DNA of 64,000 nt from Lepeophtheirus salmonis. Taxonomy: Eukaryota; Arthropoda; Copepoda; Siphonostomatoida; Caligidae. The stretch spans positions 9,364,805 to 9,428,804 of the forward strand of contig NC_052132.2 of NCBI RefSeq assembly GCF_016086655.4, given 5' to 3'. The first letter of the stretch is position 1. Every line of letters begins with the position of its first letter. Made by a program: the position numbers and the translations under genes. A model generated the notes under the pieces. The model worked only from the letters and a program-made list of their open reading frames with translations, searched no databases and was not told the DNA's origin. Shown in pieces: positions 21,855 to 33,559 of this stretch.

Positions 21855-24530
21855 ATTAAATAGTTTTATTTTAATTTATAAAGATTTATTCCTCTCTTAT
21901 TGGATTGAAACTCAAATAATGAAAAAAAGATAAGACTTCTTAAGCCTACTCACATTCATAAGAATTGTAGCTATTGAATGAGAACACAAAAAAAATAGTT
22001 TAATCGTAGAACAGGGGGCGTATCAAGTTTGGAACCCCAAACAAAACGGTTAACCTTGTATAACTTTGTTACAGAGTCACTATTTAAAAGGTTTCTCACT
22101 CTCTAGATCCTCGAATGGAAGAACCAATTGAAAAAATAAGTGCAAAAAATAAAATAAACTAACAAAAAATTAATTATTGACCAAAAAACTTTTGTTTATG
22201 AGTAACGTTAGATGAATTAAGAATCGATTCAATAAGGCTGTGAAATTTGTCTAAATCCCCGTGAGTATAATTAAAAAGTAAATTATATGTTGGGATCTTT
22301 GAATGATCACATATCTGCTGTACGTTTGAATTTTGAAATCTATAATAGCAATTTACGAATTAATACTAATATGCTCAACAATTTTTATATTATTTTGTTA
22401 AATAGTTATAAATTTAATTGATTTTAGATATTAATCTATTAAAGTTTATTTTTTTGTATGATTGGAAAGAACTCGGCGGTAAAGTTTATATATACATTAT
22501 TCAAAATAAGATAATTATAGACTGCTAATGACAAGGCTTCAATTTTGAAGGTGCCATTAAAACAAACCATCATTAGTACACGTAGTATTTATATATGATA
22601 GGTAAAAATAATTTTTATTTGCAATAATTATATAAGCTATGCAAATGTATCCTTATATTGCATCTGGGCAACTCAAATTTAGCATTTTCTTTACAAATTA
22701 TTCTTTTGGAACGTCTTAGCTAAGAAATATATACAAAGATAATGTATGACGTGGGGGCAAGCTGATACAGTGTACCCTGAACTACATTCAATGCTCAAAA
22801 TATTGTACCAAGATTTTTGGCTACAGAAAAAGGAGTTTACCTCTGTTAGGTATTATGAAATAAGGTGATTTTTTTTTTACTAATATGATATCAGCAATAA
22901 AAAATTGAAAGTATCCATGCATTAAAAGTATTTGATAGGTATAATTTTGTTTTAAATCGAAGATAAAGTTACATGATAAAATATTTTTTTCATAAATTTG
23001 AGTGATTTTACTCTTTTTAATATTAAAAAAATATCTTGAATATCATGAAACATAATGCAATGATGAAAAATCAAAGTATGGGACACAAGTGTTCTGTATA
23101 TACAAAAGGGTAAAGCTTATTTACTTCATTTGGTTAATAATAAAGCTAAACATTGACTGATATCCCTGATTATTGAAGAATTCTTTGTAGGAGAGCACCT
23201 TACTTTAAATGATACTTAATTAGAATAGCGATCTACAACTATGACGACAAGTAAATTAGCACAAATCCCATTCAGTATCAAGCACGAATATAAACAGTCA
23301 TTACTCTGATGTCCAACTTCAATTATACTCTGAGTCCGCCGAATAGATATACTTATAACTCCAACAACACATCTTTTTTGTTACCCTTTCCCATTTATTA
23401 AACAAACATTCGTGATTACACCCTATACTTTCATGTTCTCATGACCAGAATTAAAAAATAATGATAACAACTTTAGAAAAATTAAAAACACGTTCATGTT
23501 ACACATGACACTAAATTTTTAGTATAATCAATGTATAGGATTAACAACTCTATTTATGTTACACCTAGTTTAACGTTGCAGAGTGATATCTTGAAACAAT
23601 TACAGAAATATAGCTTAAAGAACTTTTTACTTTTCGATCAATAGAATCAATCATTCTTTTGTTTTAAAAGTTTTTTGAGCAGAAAGGTTCAGTGTTTATG
23701 GACAAAAATTGATACACTTTTGACAATTTAATTTAAAAAAAAAACATGTACAAGTATGCATGCACATAAGTGAATGTTTTGCCCATGTTTCTGTCTTTCC
23801 TTCTCTCTCAATCAGAGAATGAATTCTATCAAAATACTCCCTATATGTAAATTATATCCTTTATTTCACCTTTTCTCAACTATTCACAACTTTTAATTTT
23901 TTCCAAAATACCATAATTTGGTTTAAGAGGTTATCTGCACTATGGGGCCACTTTTTCAGTTTCCTTTGCCTTACTGCAAAATTCAGGTTTAACTGTATAT
24001 AAAAATCTTGATCAACTCCCTTGTAGTAAAAATATATGTAACTTAAAACGAAAATGGTATAGAGCCTATATTTGAAGTCATAAGCTGCGTAGTTGATATT
24101 ATGACTATATAAAATAAACTAATTTCTAATCAATCTTGATTAAAGTCCATCAAAATGGTTTTAAGAATATGAAAACTCTTGATTAAATACTACCTAATGC
24201 CAACGATGAGTACTTGTTGCTGAATTAAATTATAGTAAAATGTACTACAAATTTAAATGATATGACTAATTGTTTGTTATTGGATCGATTAGAGACGGTA
24301 AAAGTAAATAATTAAAATAAAGCATTTAATTAAGTTCTATTGTATTTGTTAAGTTACTGTCTCCAAAATAAAAATAAAATTTTATAACTATGTTAAAAAC
24401 TTATTTTGAATACATATTATGGTCTGATCAATAAGGAAACTAGGGATACCCTTTTTATAAATAATAAGGTGTAAGCCTGTTTTATTAGGAGCTCCCATTT
24501 TGACACTCAATACTCGACAATTTTCCATGA
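21855..24530. other. AT-rich DNA, no gene seen
   Basis: No coding sequence recognised. Holds one copy of an unassigned dispersed repeat at about 23318-23470. Confidence 0.45.
23318..23470 (+). repeat. dispersed repeat of unknown type, copy 1
   Basis: Shares ordered blocks with 44655-44800: TATACTCTGAGTCCGCC, then TTACCCTTTCCC, then ATTCGTGATTACACCCTATA, then a TATGTTCTC-like block and AATTAAAAAATAATGA. The similarity is imperfect but colinear over about 150 bp. Confidence 0.5.
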
Positions 24531-24534
24531 TATA

Positions 24535-24558
24535 CCGGGTGTCCGGAAAGTCCTGACT
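24535..24558 (+). repeat. terminal inverted repeat, low-coordinate end
   Basis: 24 bp, preceded by TA; partner of 25801-25824. Confidence 0.9.
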
Positions 24559-24679
24559 GATTTCTAACTTCCAACTTCATTAAGATCTACAAAGACTAAA
24601 AGTAGAGATATAGAGAAATGTTTTTAATAAAAAAACTTTGCTTGGTTATAATCAATAATGTGTTTTTAACAATTTTGCC

Positions 24680-25667
24680 TTAAGATTCCATAACAGCCAC
24701 AACACGGGGACGGAAGGAGGAGCAGGTGTTCCTGATGTAGGTGGGGTCCATCTTGGCCCAGGCCTTGGTGATACTGGCCTTGAGAGCTTTGGTACTGCTG
24801 TGGCATTTTTTGCAAGCCTGCCTCTCAATGTGCGCCCAGATGCTGAAATCCAAGGGGCTCAGGTCGGGGGAGGAGGGGGCCAGAAGTCCTTAGGCCAGAA
24901 TTCCACATTCTCCTTCAACCACTTCTGGGTGTTCTTGGCTGTGTGTGCGGGTGCCCCATCCTGTTGGAAACACACCCCCTTGCCAGGATACTCCTTCCTG
25001 ATCCATGGGACCACCTTGGTCTTGAGCACCTTGATGTAGTCCTCCAAGGTGAGCCTGTAGCCCTCTCGGAAGAAGACTGTAGGCATGGCTTTACCATCTG
25101 AGCCAACAACTCCAAGCATCATGATGCTGGCTGGGTGCTTGGTCAGGGACACATATTTCTCAGAGCCCACATAACCATTAAGGCTAATGTAGCGATCATT
25201 TTTGTGGTTGAAGACTGGATCCACTGTAAAAGTTTTCTCATCGGAAAAAATGAGAATTCTGTCCCCATTGCTTTTCATGTTGTTCAAAATCTTCTTGCAT
25301 CGGATGTATCTGGCCTCCATATTGGCCATGGACAACATAGGACGGGTGGTGCTGACCAAGGACTTGCCCCCAATGTCCTTTACAATGTTGGCAACAATAG
25401 TCTTACCCATGTTGTTCTACTTGGCAATTGTTCTGATGCTCAGAAGAGGGTTTATCTTGATCTGGGCCCTGATCATCTTCTTAGTAGCCTTGGTGGCCTT
25501 TAAGACATGTCTCCTACTTCGAGGCTTGTCTTCAAGGCCTTCCCCTTGTCCAACCTCCTCTTGATCCTGCCAACGGTGCTGGCGGACATGCTTGTGGCCT
25601 CAGAGATCTGTTTGTGGCTGATTCCTGTACGAAGCAGAGCAGCTACTTCATGTCTTTTAGACTCCAT
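24680..25667 (-). pseudogene. mariner-family transposase, a few inactivating lesions
   Basis: Cut-and-paste transposase of the surrounding element. The ATG at 25665-25667 begins ESKRHEVAALLRTGISHKQI, the first helix-turn-helix. GRIKRRLDKGK follows, then one frame change near 25540 and the motif KPRSRR. A stop (TAG near 25410-25420) interrupts just before MGKTIVANIVKDIGG. The catalytic blocks are FSDEKTFTVDP near 25240, FQQDGAPAHTAK near 24955, and DLSPLDFSIW near 24845-24870. A single-base deletion in the C-rich run at about 24870-24885 shifts the frame between the second and third aspartates. The tail runs to TAA at 24680-24682. Total span is about 329 codons, close to the usual 340. All three catalytic aspartates are present in the sequence. 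The second and third are separated by 36 residues, wider than the 34 of classical mariners. Confidence 0.88.
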
Positions 25668-25800
25668 GTCAAAAACAATTATGAATTTGGAACTGTCATT
25701 AAAACAAAACTTGTTAATCTAAAAACAATTTTTAACTTTTATTTAGGCAACATTTACGTAAAAAGTCTGTGAAACCTCGAAAAAAGCCATCGAAGTTACA

Positions 25801-25824
25801 AGTCAAGACTTTCGGGACACCTGG
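25801..25824 (-). repeat. terminal inverted repeat, high-coordinate end
   Basis: 24 bp, followed by TA; partner of 24535-24558. Confidence 0.9.
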
Positions 25825-26039
25825 TAAATGAAAAAAGAAGTTTTCATTGTTATAAAACTTGGTTGACTAGCTTTTTTAAATGTTGATGTCAACATTTAAG
25901 AAATTTTAGATGTCATATCGATAGGATCTTTTTGTAAAAATGAAATTTAATATTTTGAAGCGAAAAGATTAGGTTTATGTGTATATGTATTTCAACTCAT
26001 TTGTGTAATTTTTTGATTAAAAATTCTGAATATTTAATT

Positions 26040-27010
26040 ATCAATTTGGTCCATAATGGCAAGGCCAATGTCGACCTCTAGGTGTTTCCTAAAGGACCTA
26101 CAGCTGTGTATTATCATTTTCTCAGTAATTGAGATCCAGTGCCTCTCCCCAGATGCATCCAGAAGGCAACGTTTGGTTGGCGGACACGATAGACCTAAGA
26201 CTCAACGTACGGTCACACAGTGGTGTTCAAGAGATTGAGTATGAGCCTCTATACATCCTCATGCTCAAGAGATTGAGTATGACAATGTATAGAGGCTAAA
26301 AGAGAAGATTTTACTACAGGAATTTTTACCTGAAATTGGCAGTCTGAGCAGGTGCTTCATCCAGCTGTAGCAATATATTCCCGTCAGGTAAGTTATCATC
26401 GATCCAATGAATGAGATGGGAATTGATCTTGGGAACCTAATTGTCCTCGGTGAGGAGTTACCCCTAGATTAACAACAAAAGAGTCTTGGCAATTCCAGAG
26501 GGGGCCACAAAACCAAAACTTATCACTGAAGCTGTGCAAATGTTTGGTAGTTATAATGATGTCTGCCTCTTCCTCGGGGATTCCAAACGATATGAACTAG
26601 TAATTCTGACGATTAAAGACTTAACATTTAGTGTTCGTTTTTAATCGCTGAAAATAAAGACGCAAGCAGTAAGTGCCAACTTCAAGACGCTCACCTTGCC
26701 CCGATGTAAATGTTCTTGTTTTATTCGAGGGGTGACATATGGCTTCTCCTTCGCCAGGAGAATCTTTCCAACCTCCTTCTAGACTGTCCTGGAAACTGCT
26801 ATGACCAAGATGCCATATTTTTGCCATGTCATTGCGTGGAATTCGTTTGAACGGCCTCCATCGTCCTTTTTATATCCTTGGAGTCGACTTTGAACTTGTG
26901 TCCGCCTCCAGCTTTTATGTCAATGCTGTCACGAAAATCAATATCCTGTACGATTTGTCGATCTTGAGATCCCAAGCTACCTTTAATTCGTGAATGATAT
27001 CAATCCTGCA
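26040..27010 (-). pseudogene. decayed mariner transposase
   Basis: Minus strand. The N-terminal region reads GGGHKFKVDSKDIKRTMEA near 26865-26920. SHMSP near 26740 leads into PRIKQEHLHRGK. The first catalytic block is FIFSD followed by a stop where glutamate is usual, near 26635-26650. The second reads LQLDEAPAQTANFR near 26330-26370, with the aspartate kept. The third-aspartate region is lost where a small rearrangement sits (26227-26297). A C-terminal piece HSCRSFRKHLEVDI follows near 26080-26120. Several further stops are present. No TIR was recognised. It belongs to a different subgroup from the element just upstream at 24535-25824. Confidence 0.7.
26227..26297. repeat. 38-bp direct repeat overlapping a 13-bp inverted repeat
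   Basis: TCAAGAGATTGAGTATGA occurs at 26227-26244 and 26265-26282. AGCCTCTATACAT at 26244-26256 is inverted as ATGTATAGAGGCT at 26285-26297. It lies inside the decayed mariner, where the third catalytic block should be. Confidence 0.85.
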
Positions 27011-27099
27011 TTGGTTAAAGCGATGACTTGATGATGATAGACCCTTTTGCTGTCGATTCTAATGTCCCAAACTTTGTTTAGCTATTTCGATTTCAGCTG

Positions 27100-27890
27100 A
27101 TGTCTAAGATTTATTTTACAATCACAACATCAAATTCTTCAAAGGTTAACAAAAGTGCTTCAATTATTTCCTAGAACCGGTATGTATAATTTTTTGAAAT
27201 TGATTCAACTTTGAAAAGAAGAAAACTTTATGTCAACTTTACACTTTAAATACAAATAATTAATAATCAGAGTTTCCCTTTTTGATATACTTTAAACCTG
27301 AAACATAATTCTTACCGTGTGTATAAAGTTACATACTTAAGTGTATAAGAGTTCACAACAAATAGATGGGGAAAAAATAAAAGAGAAAAACGTACAATGA
27401 TGGTATGATGGATGCTTTAACTAATGATCTTCAAATTGAGAAATGCATTTACAACGACCTTTACAAATAGTATTCAAAAAATTACATTATATATGTAATA
27501 TATTTACAGCGGAGAAAATGAGTATTTTCTATGTTTGCCCACAGACAATAACTAAAAAGGGTCTATAATTTTAATGGTAGTTTTTTTTAACAGTGTGATT
27601 CATTTTATGAAACCACAAAAATTGTTTGTAGTAAGAAAAATGCTAAGTATAATCCATCCAGACAAACATGAGGGTATACAGCATAGCTGTATAAGATATG
27701 TTCTAGAAAGTGGAAGCGACTTTTTTTGGTTAATTTGTATATTAATTAATCAAATTTATATTATTTAAGCAAAGTTTGTCTGTTTGTTAAGGATAATAAC
27801 TCGGAGCAATGCCAGGTACTACTGCAAGTACCCAATATACTGTAAAGTATGTAAATCCCTTGCCGATTCGTTAAGTTTACTAACAGAAAA
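27100..27890. other. AT-rich DNA, no gene seen
   Basis: A 64-codon plus-strand open stretch (27574-27768) has no recognisable domain. Nothing else supported. Confidence 0.45.
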
Positions 27891-27894
27891 AGAA

Positions 27895-28310
27895 GGAAGG
27901 TTAAATGTTATGCAAGGAGTTCAATAAATGAATAATAAAAAGTGTTTGGAAAAAGAAAAAAACCCAAGTATAACTCTAGGAACAATACCTCTACTGTCAA
28001 GAGTGGAGGCAAAAACACTATAGTTTGTAGGTATGTCTCTGTTAAAGGGAAAGGACGACTTCACCGCATTGAAGGAAAGATAGACGGGACAATATACCCC
28101 AGAAATTGTGGTGACAAATGTCCTTATTTATGATCGTACACAAAGAATGAGTTATTGTAATGGTGTATTTCTTTGTTAAGAGGAAAGGACGACTTCACCA
28201 GGAAGGATAGACGGGACCATGTACCCGAGAAATGAACCAACACATACAGACCATGTAACAAAGGAATGACTCAAGAAGAATCCCATTAAGGGATAGCAAT
28301 GACAATGCTA
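27895..28310 (+). pseudogene. two abutting Tc1-type transposase fragments
   Basis: Piece A (27895-28133) reads KRKKPKYNSRNNTSTVKSGG, then GKGRLHRIEGKIDGTIYPRN. This is the Tc1 block 'NTIPTVKHGGG..WGCFS..G.GRL..IEG..D...Y..IL'. Piece B (28150-28310) repeats part of it: VIVMVYFFVKRKGRLH, a shorter IEG region and TMYPRN in another frame, then HVTKE, a stop, LKKNPIK, the Tc1 helix after the second aspartate (usual form TKEWLKK). An 18-bp identity, GGAAAGGACGACTTCACC, lies at 28048-28065 and 28182-28199. The second and third catalytic residues are not present. It is a remnant with either a local duplication or two insertions. Confidence 0.7.
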
Positions 28311-28729
28311 GTTTTTGAACCTCAACACCCAAAAAAAAAAAAAAATGGGGAAAATTACAAAACCAGCAAATGATCAAATTCATTTTTCCTACACAATATG
28401 TACCAAAGCAGCAATTTATTTATTAATATTAGTGTTTCAACCTCAAACTCCCTAAAAAATGCACATTAGCAAAGCCAGTTTTTATTTTAATTTTTATTAG
28501 AAGTTTTTAAGAATAATTTTTTTTATATTTGTCAAAATGTTTTTATCAATGCCAAATTTGACTAATAAAAAGGAAAGATATCTCTCATTCCAAAAAAGGG
28601 AGAATGAACTAAAATTAGTCATTAGTTACCTTTAATTATCCTTAACAAATCTTATAAAATTTTAACAGATGTTTTGGCAAAACAAATCTAGTTTAAAAGT
28701 TGGGATCAGAGCATAAAAAATATTTTTAT

Positions 28730-29560
28730 ATATCAAGAAATATTGCTATTGAGTCAACGAATAAAGGAAAATATTTGGAGCATTTATTGGAAATAGATTT
28801 CAGCAATGCGTTTGACACAGTGTTTCATAATTTGATCCTTTCTTTAGTAAATAAATAGGTCCATAAAAGATTTTTCAATCTTCAATCATTTTTTTTAATG
28901 GGAATTCCAATATTATGCTCGATAGAGAACAGAGTGACCTGATTAAGCTAGATAAAAGTTGCAGACAAGCATGTCCAGTCTCTTATTACTATTTTTTACT
29001 AAAATCGAGTATTTAAATTACACTTTGAAATGCAAGTATGGACAGTTTGGAGTCTATTTATGTGAAAAAATAAGTTTAATAAATTTTTACACAGATGACG
29101 TTAATCTAATGGTAGAAAGGAATTCTGAAAGAAAACTTACAAAAAGAATTGAAATATTTTTGTTCTATTTTGAACAATTCTCAAGTATTTTAGGACTTAA
29201 AATTAATTTGGAAAAAACTTCTATTCTCCCTATAGGTAAGTTGTTTCCTTTAACCTCTGATAAAGTTGGTGGATCTAAAGTTTTAAATAAAGTTAAAATC
29301 TTAGGAATTGAGTGTGAGAGAAACGGCCCTGACATCTCTGATTGGCAAAAGTTAAACTTCCAGTCTCAATAGTGATGTCAAACACGGTGGAGCTCGAATT
29401 TGAGTAAAAGAATTAACTAATATAATATAAAATTACTGGTACAAGTAATTGTTGTGGCTGCATGTACCGCTTCTATAGCTAAAAAAGTGTTAAAGGAAGA
29501 GAAAACATGGTTGAAGCTGTTGTTTGATCATATTAATGCAATTTTTAACGGAAAAAGAAA
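28730..29560 (+). pseudogene. LINE reverse-transcriptase remnant (L1/Tx1-like)
   Basis: Reverse-transcriptase palm motifs in order: DFSNAFDTVFHN near 28793-28830 (motif A, usual D..KAFD.V); CRQACPVS near 28955 in another frame (usual G.RQGCPLSP); and NFYTDDVNLM near 29076-29105 (motif C, YADD with Tyr-Thr-Asp-Asp). LKINLEKTSILPIGKL near 29195-29245 follows, then KILGIEC.RNGPDI near 29295-29335. The last 137 codons (28959-29372) are open. Frameshifts separate motif A from B and C. No endonuclease domain or poly-A tail was found, as is common for a broken LINE. The piece at 37290-38000 is from the same family. Confidence 0.75.
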
Positions 29561-29683
29561 TTGAAACCAGCAAATATAATCCATTAAATCCTTGGGGAAA
29601 TTAGCAAATAGACCGCTACATTGCTATAATATAGAAAACAATACTTTCTAAACTTAAAAACTGATAATTGAAACACAGAAAAT

Positions 29684-29890
29684 TTGGTGAAATTTCTACC
29701 AGAAGTTATTTGTGCAATCAGAACGCTCTTTTGCATTACTACTAATTGCACTCCTCACGATCGTATATTTAATTATGATAGAAAATATATTAAACAATGT
29801 GATCTGTCTTCAAGGTTGTCTCCAGATGGTGCAACTCTCTGTTGCCTTGTATGCAAACAAATACAAATGAACAACATTCATCACTATTAA
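29684..29890 (+). pseudogene. gypsy-type integrase C-terminal fragment
   Basis: A 68-codon open stretch reads KFLPEVICAIRTLFCITTN followed by TPHDRIFNYDRK. This matches the part of Ty3/gypsy-type integrases just after the catalytic core (LP..LH.IRSLLC..TN.TPHERFFNF.R), including the TPHER-like motif. The usual next segment (a tryptophan-containing PSWL and a PGPV motif) appears only as LSSRLSPDGATL. No core catalytic residues are present. It abuts the LINE piece, so one element may have inserted next to the other. Host genes derived from gypsy integrase have this segment too, but nothing here suggests a working gene. Confidence 0.6.
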
Positions 29891-29899
29891 TGATCAAAT

Positions 29900-30925
29900 G
29901 ATCTTTGAAATAGATTTATTTTTTAATGAATAAAATAAAATAAATAATGTAGTAAAGATCTTTTTTTGTAATTGCATGTGTGGAAAATGTCCTTGTGCCC
30001 ACTCCACTCCATCCATTTAAAAAAAACCTTTCTTGTTTTTGCATGTCAGATTTTGATGAATTTTGTTTACTTTATATGCCTTTCCTTTACTAATGGCATC
30101 ATGTTTTACAAGAGACAAGGCAATTTATCAAATGACATCATTTATTGTTTTTTTCCCATGACGTATGTAATTTAGTATTTCCTTACAGGATTAATCTTGT
30201 CATTCAATATAAAGATGAACTCATGACGGATTGGTAGTCATTTATACAGTCTTCAGTGTATACGAGAGTTGTCTTCAAGGCTACTTAGTTTGTTCATAAA
30301 ATAATTACACAGTATTTCTTTTTATGACTTTATTCGGTCTGATATATATTTACTGACGCAGCAGCTTCCAATGTCAACTGAAAGCGACGACAGTTTTAGG
30401 CTATAAATAAAAAGTTAATAAATAAATCTTTTCAAATGGACAAATTTTCAAAAAAATGGCATGACTGCATGCAGATCGTAACAAGGACACTCTGCCCTTT
30501 TCACGATTATTAAATAAATACTTTGTTGATTCCTACTATTTTTTTAAACTGCCATCAAAATAATAAACAACCTTCTACCTCTGCATGAGCAACTGTTTCA
30601 GGAGCTTAAATTTATTTATTGAACAATGACTGCACGCTGTACGTATATAACATAAAAAAAATAATTTGGAATTTCTTATTTATTGATTTTCTTTAAAATT
30701 TGTTTTGTGTCGAGGCAATATAAATATGATGAGCCCATGCTTGTAAGTTCAAATGAGGAATTTACAAAAAAAATTGCATAAATCTTATAACATCTACCAA
30801 ATACAAAATTTTGATACTTTTGTTTGTTTGTTTCTCACCTGTGTTACTGAGAAAGGTACATATCGATTTTAGTGAAACTTTGAATCTTGGATATTTATTT
30901 AAAACAATGGAGTCTTTGAAGAAGT
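29900..30925. other. AT-rich DNA, no gene seen
   Basis: Short frames on both strands only; no recognised domain. Confidence 0.45.
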
Positions 30926-30929
30926 AGAT

Positions 30930-31830
30930 CTCTTCCATAAAATGTATATACCCAGAAGAGATTCTAAAGTACATGATAAAATGAGAAGAAATACTTTTGT
31001 CAAATTCATTATATTTTCAAGGGTTTATTTCAATCCTAGATATCGTCTGCTACTAGAAAAAACATATAAGATATTGGCCATGGAAGCTATCATGGAAACA
31101 ACTATAAGAATGTTCAACATTAGCGAGGAAGAAGGTCTGTTTACGGAATTTAACTAAAGTATAAGTATCAAGAAAAAAAAATGATATCGTGAGAATTCTA
31201 TTTTCTTGCAAAACTTTACAAGATCATTCACAAAATATAGTTCCAACACAAGAAAATGACATTAAAGAAGCAATCATCAAAGTTGAGAATAGGATGCATC
31301 AGCCAACAAAACTAAAAACACATATTTTCGAGGAAGTGCAGTTAAAAATAAATATATCTAATACATGATTGTTGAAAAAAGCAAAAGTGAATGTTTGGTG
31401 TTGCTTTCCATATTAATACAACCATATACTATATTATTCTTATTTTAAAATGCTTAATGTAAGTCAGGTAAAATTTATTGGAATTTAAAATATTTAATAC
31501 AAAGTGTGTTTATTATAGGTGGAAAAATTTTTATCATACCCGCCAAGGAAATTTTTTTACTTTTATGCACCTTACTCGAGAATAGACCTCAACTCCGAGG
31601 AAAAACAGCCGCTGACGAAATAAACAAAACTACATCAAAGTATTCCTCAGGTATTCGTTTCCTTGTGTATCATTAGTGTCAATGCCATCTTCACATGTTA
31701 GTGTCGAGCGATTGTTCCCTGCAATGAAATTCAATTTGAGTTACCAGAGGTCTTCAATAAGGGTAGATCTAGTAGATACAATTCTTTTCTTAAGAATAAA
31801 CTGTGTATGTAAATACTTGTTAATTGTTTT
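30930..31830 (+). pseudogene. hAT transposase C-terminal half
   Basis: Near 31000-31060 the frame reads FSRVYFNPRYRLLLEK, like the hAT segment '..FLDPRYK' late in the catalytic domain. Around 31330 FEEVQLKIN may be the linker before the dimerisation domain. The C-terminal hAT dimerisation domain is clear near 31675-31805. It reads SMPSSHVSVERLFPA then VDLVDTILFLRINC, matching the usual '..P.SSA..ERLFS..... LL.LR.N'. The first 71 codons (30942-31157) are open; the interval to the dimerisation domain has stops and frame changes. The N-terminal zinc finger and the start of the catalytic domain are absent. No ends were identified. Confidence 0.7.
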
Positions 31831-31849
31831 TTTTCTTTCTAATATATAA

Positions 31850-33555
31850 TTTGTAAATATACATAATCAAAAGAAAAATGTTTCGTTTTGAAGTTTTTTT
31901 ATTTTCCGTTTTTAAGAAAATCAAAACTATACTCCTTAGGTTTTAATTACAAATACTTTTGTATGTGGACCACATTGCAGAATATGAGAGTGTTTTTTCT
32001 CTTTTTGTAATACGTTTTATTAAGAGCGATTTACATATATTTATCCAAGTGTGTGATTTACCAGATTTGGGAATCGGACTGGAAATTCCCGTTAGACTTG
32101 GAACTCAGTTGCAAAGTTCAAGTCGTACTCAGGCTTGAAGTTCATGTAGAAATTGGGAGACGGTCTTATTGTTTATGTAGAAATCGGGAGTCGGTTTTAA
32201 AGTTCAAGTCTGACTCACCCTGAAATTTAAGCAAGCTCACAGCCTGCAATTACATATATTATCAAAATGAATATAAAAACTAACAAAAAAAAAAGAAGGA
32301 TTTGGCAATAAAAGGATAAAGAAATCAAAAATCATGAAAGGTAGTTATGATAAAATTTTATTTTATTATTTCCTCTCTATTCAAATAATGTTTGTCCTAA
32401 AATAAATATACATTTATATGTAGGAACAATAAATAGAGTTTTGATATTTAAAGGATAAAGAAATAAAGTAAAATGATATGACTATTACACCCTTTTACAT
32501 ATATATTTATATACAAAGGTTAAAAGGATTTTCCTTATGTTCATGATTAAATGCAGATTTTAAATAAAAGAGATATGTGTAAATGCATGTACTGCAAAGG
32601 GGGAAAAAGGTCAAAAGTTATTAAATATTTACTTATGTACCGGTTGTGTAATTGAAAAGTAGACATTTTGAATCTGGAATATTAACAAATTTTGCTATTT
32701 GTGTTCCCACTTCTAATTTTTAATGAAGCCTACATCGACTTTGATAATGGCCTTAAAGCTTATTAGTTATAGTGTAATTGGCGACCATGGAGTTCAATAC
32801 TCATAATTAACTCCTGGAGAGCTTTGAGACGCAGTGTTCTTGTCAAGCAAGCCTTGGGATTGTCATACGGCTAGAAGGAATAGTCAAGAAGATGGGCAAA
32901 TTGCGAGTATAGTGGGTACATTATTTTTCCCAAAAATGGATTTTTTTAAATATATAGTTTCAAGCTATTAACAGAAATAATGGTTCATTATTCTTTCATT
33001 CTTCAGGAAGGAAAATCTATACTTGTCCTAAAAATTATTCTTACCCTTGTTAATTTTAAACATTGTATTTTTGTTTATCCCAATATATTCAAATAATAGG
33101 AAACCCCCGGGTTGTTTATAAAGCCCGAAAATTAACATTTTAATTCGAATAATGTTTGGGAGATTAACAGCATAAGAGTCATAGCGTTTTATTTAATTAG
33201 CTTTTAAAAGCTAAAATTAATAATGACTTAATTAATGATAATTATGACTATAATTCTAAATGCCTAGAAAATACATAGAAAATAATCTGGGGGTTTGGGC
33301 CACGCTATGTATTGGAAAAGAAGAATAATATCTTCTCGGACAGGAATAAATGATGATAAAAAGTTTACTGTGCAGTTACAAATCTCCACAGATTGTATCA
33401 AATATACTAGGCCTACAAGGACTGTGGAAAACTATATAATAACGCACTTCATGCTTTTGTGGACTGCCCTGCAATCTATATCCTTAAATATTTTGTAACC
33501 ATAAAAAGGGTTGACGAATTGGGAAGAAAAATATGTTAAGGGTTTCTTTTTTTTT
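31850..33555. other. unassigned DNA with a degenerate tandem repeat
   Basis: Apart from the repeat at 32070-32225, AT-rich. A somewhat less AT-rich patch at 32740-32920 translates to nothing I recognise. A plus-strand 67-codon open stretch (33295-33498) is unassigned. Confidence 0.4.
32070..32225. repeat. degenerate tandem repeat, unit about 31 bp
   Basis: Diverged repeats of a unit containing ATGTAGAAATTGGGAGACGG / ATGTAGAAATCGGGAGTCGG (32144 and 32174, 30-31 bp apart). AAAGTTCAAGTC occurs twice (around 32113 and 32200), with GTCGTACTC or TGACTC after it. Clearly less AT-rich than the flanks. Confidence 0.6.
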
Positions 33556-33559
33556 GTAA

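Larger units (their letters stand above)
24535..25824 (-). mobile_element. mariner element, nearly intact
   Basis: A 1,290-bp element flanked by TA at 24533-24534 and 25825-25826. The 24-bp terminal repeats match at 21 of 24 positions (left CCGGGTGTCCGGAAAGTCCT; right, on the minus strand, CCAGGTGTCCCGAAAGTCTT; both continue GACT). The interior is markedly richer in G and C than the surroundings. The transposase runs on the minus strand with few lesions. It is the youngest-looking element in the window. Confidence 0.92.

Noticed and set aside
24800..25722. Plus-strand open stretches of 71-122 codons inside the 24.5-kb mariner
   Set aside because: Antisense shadows of the minus-strand transposase.
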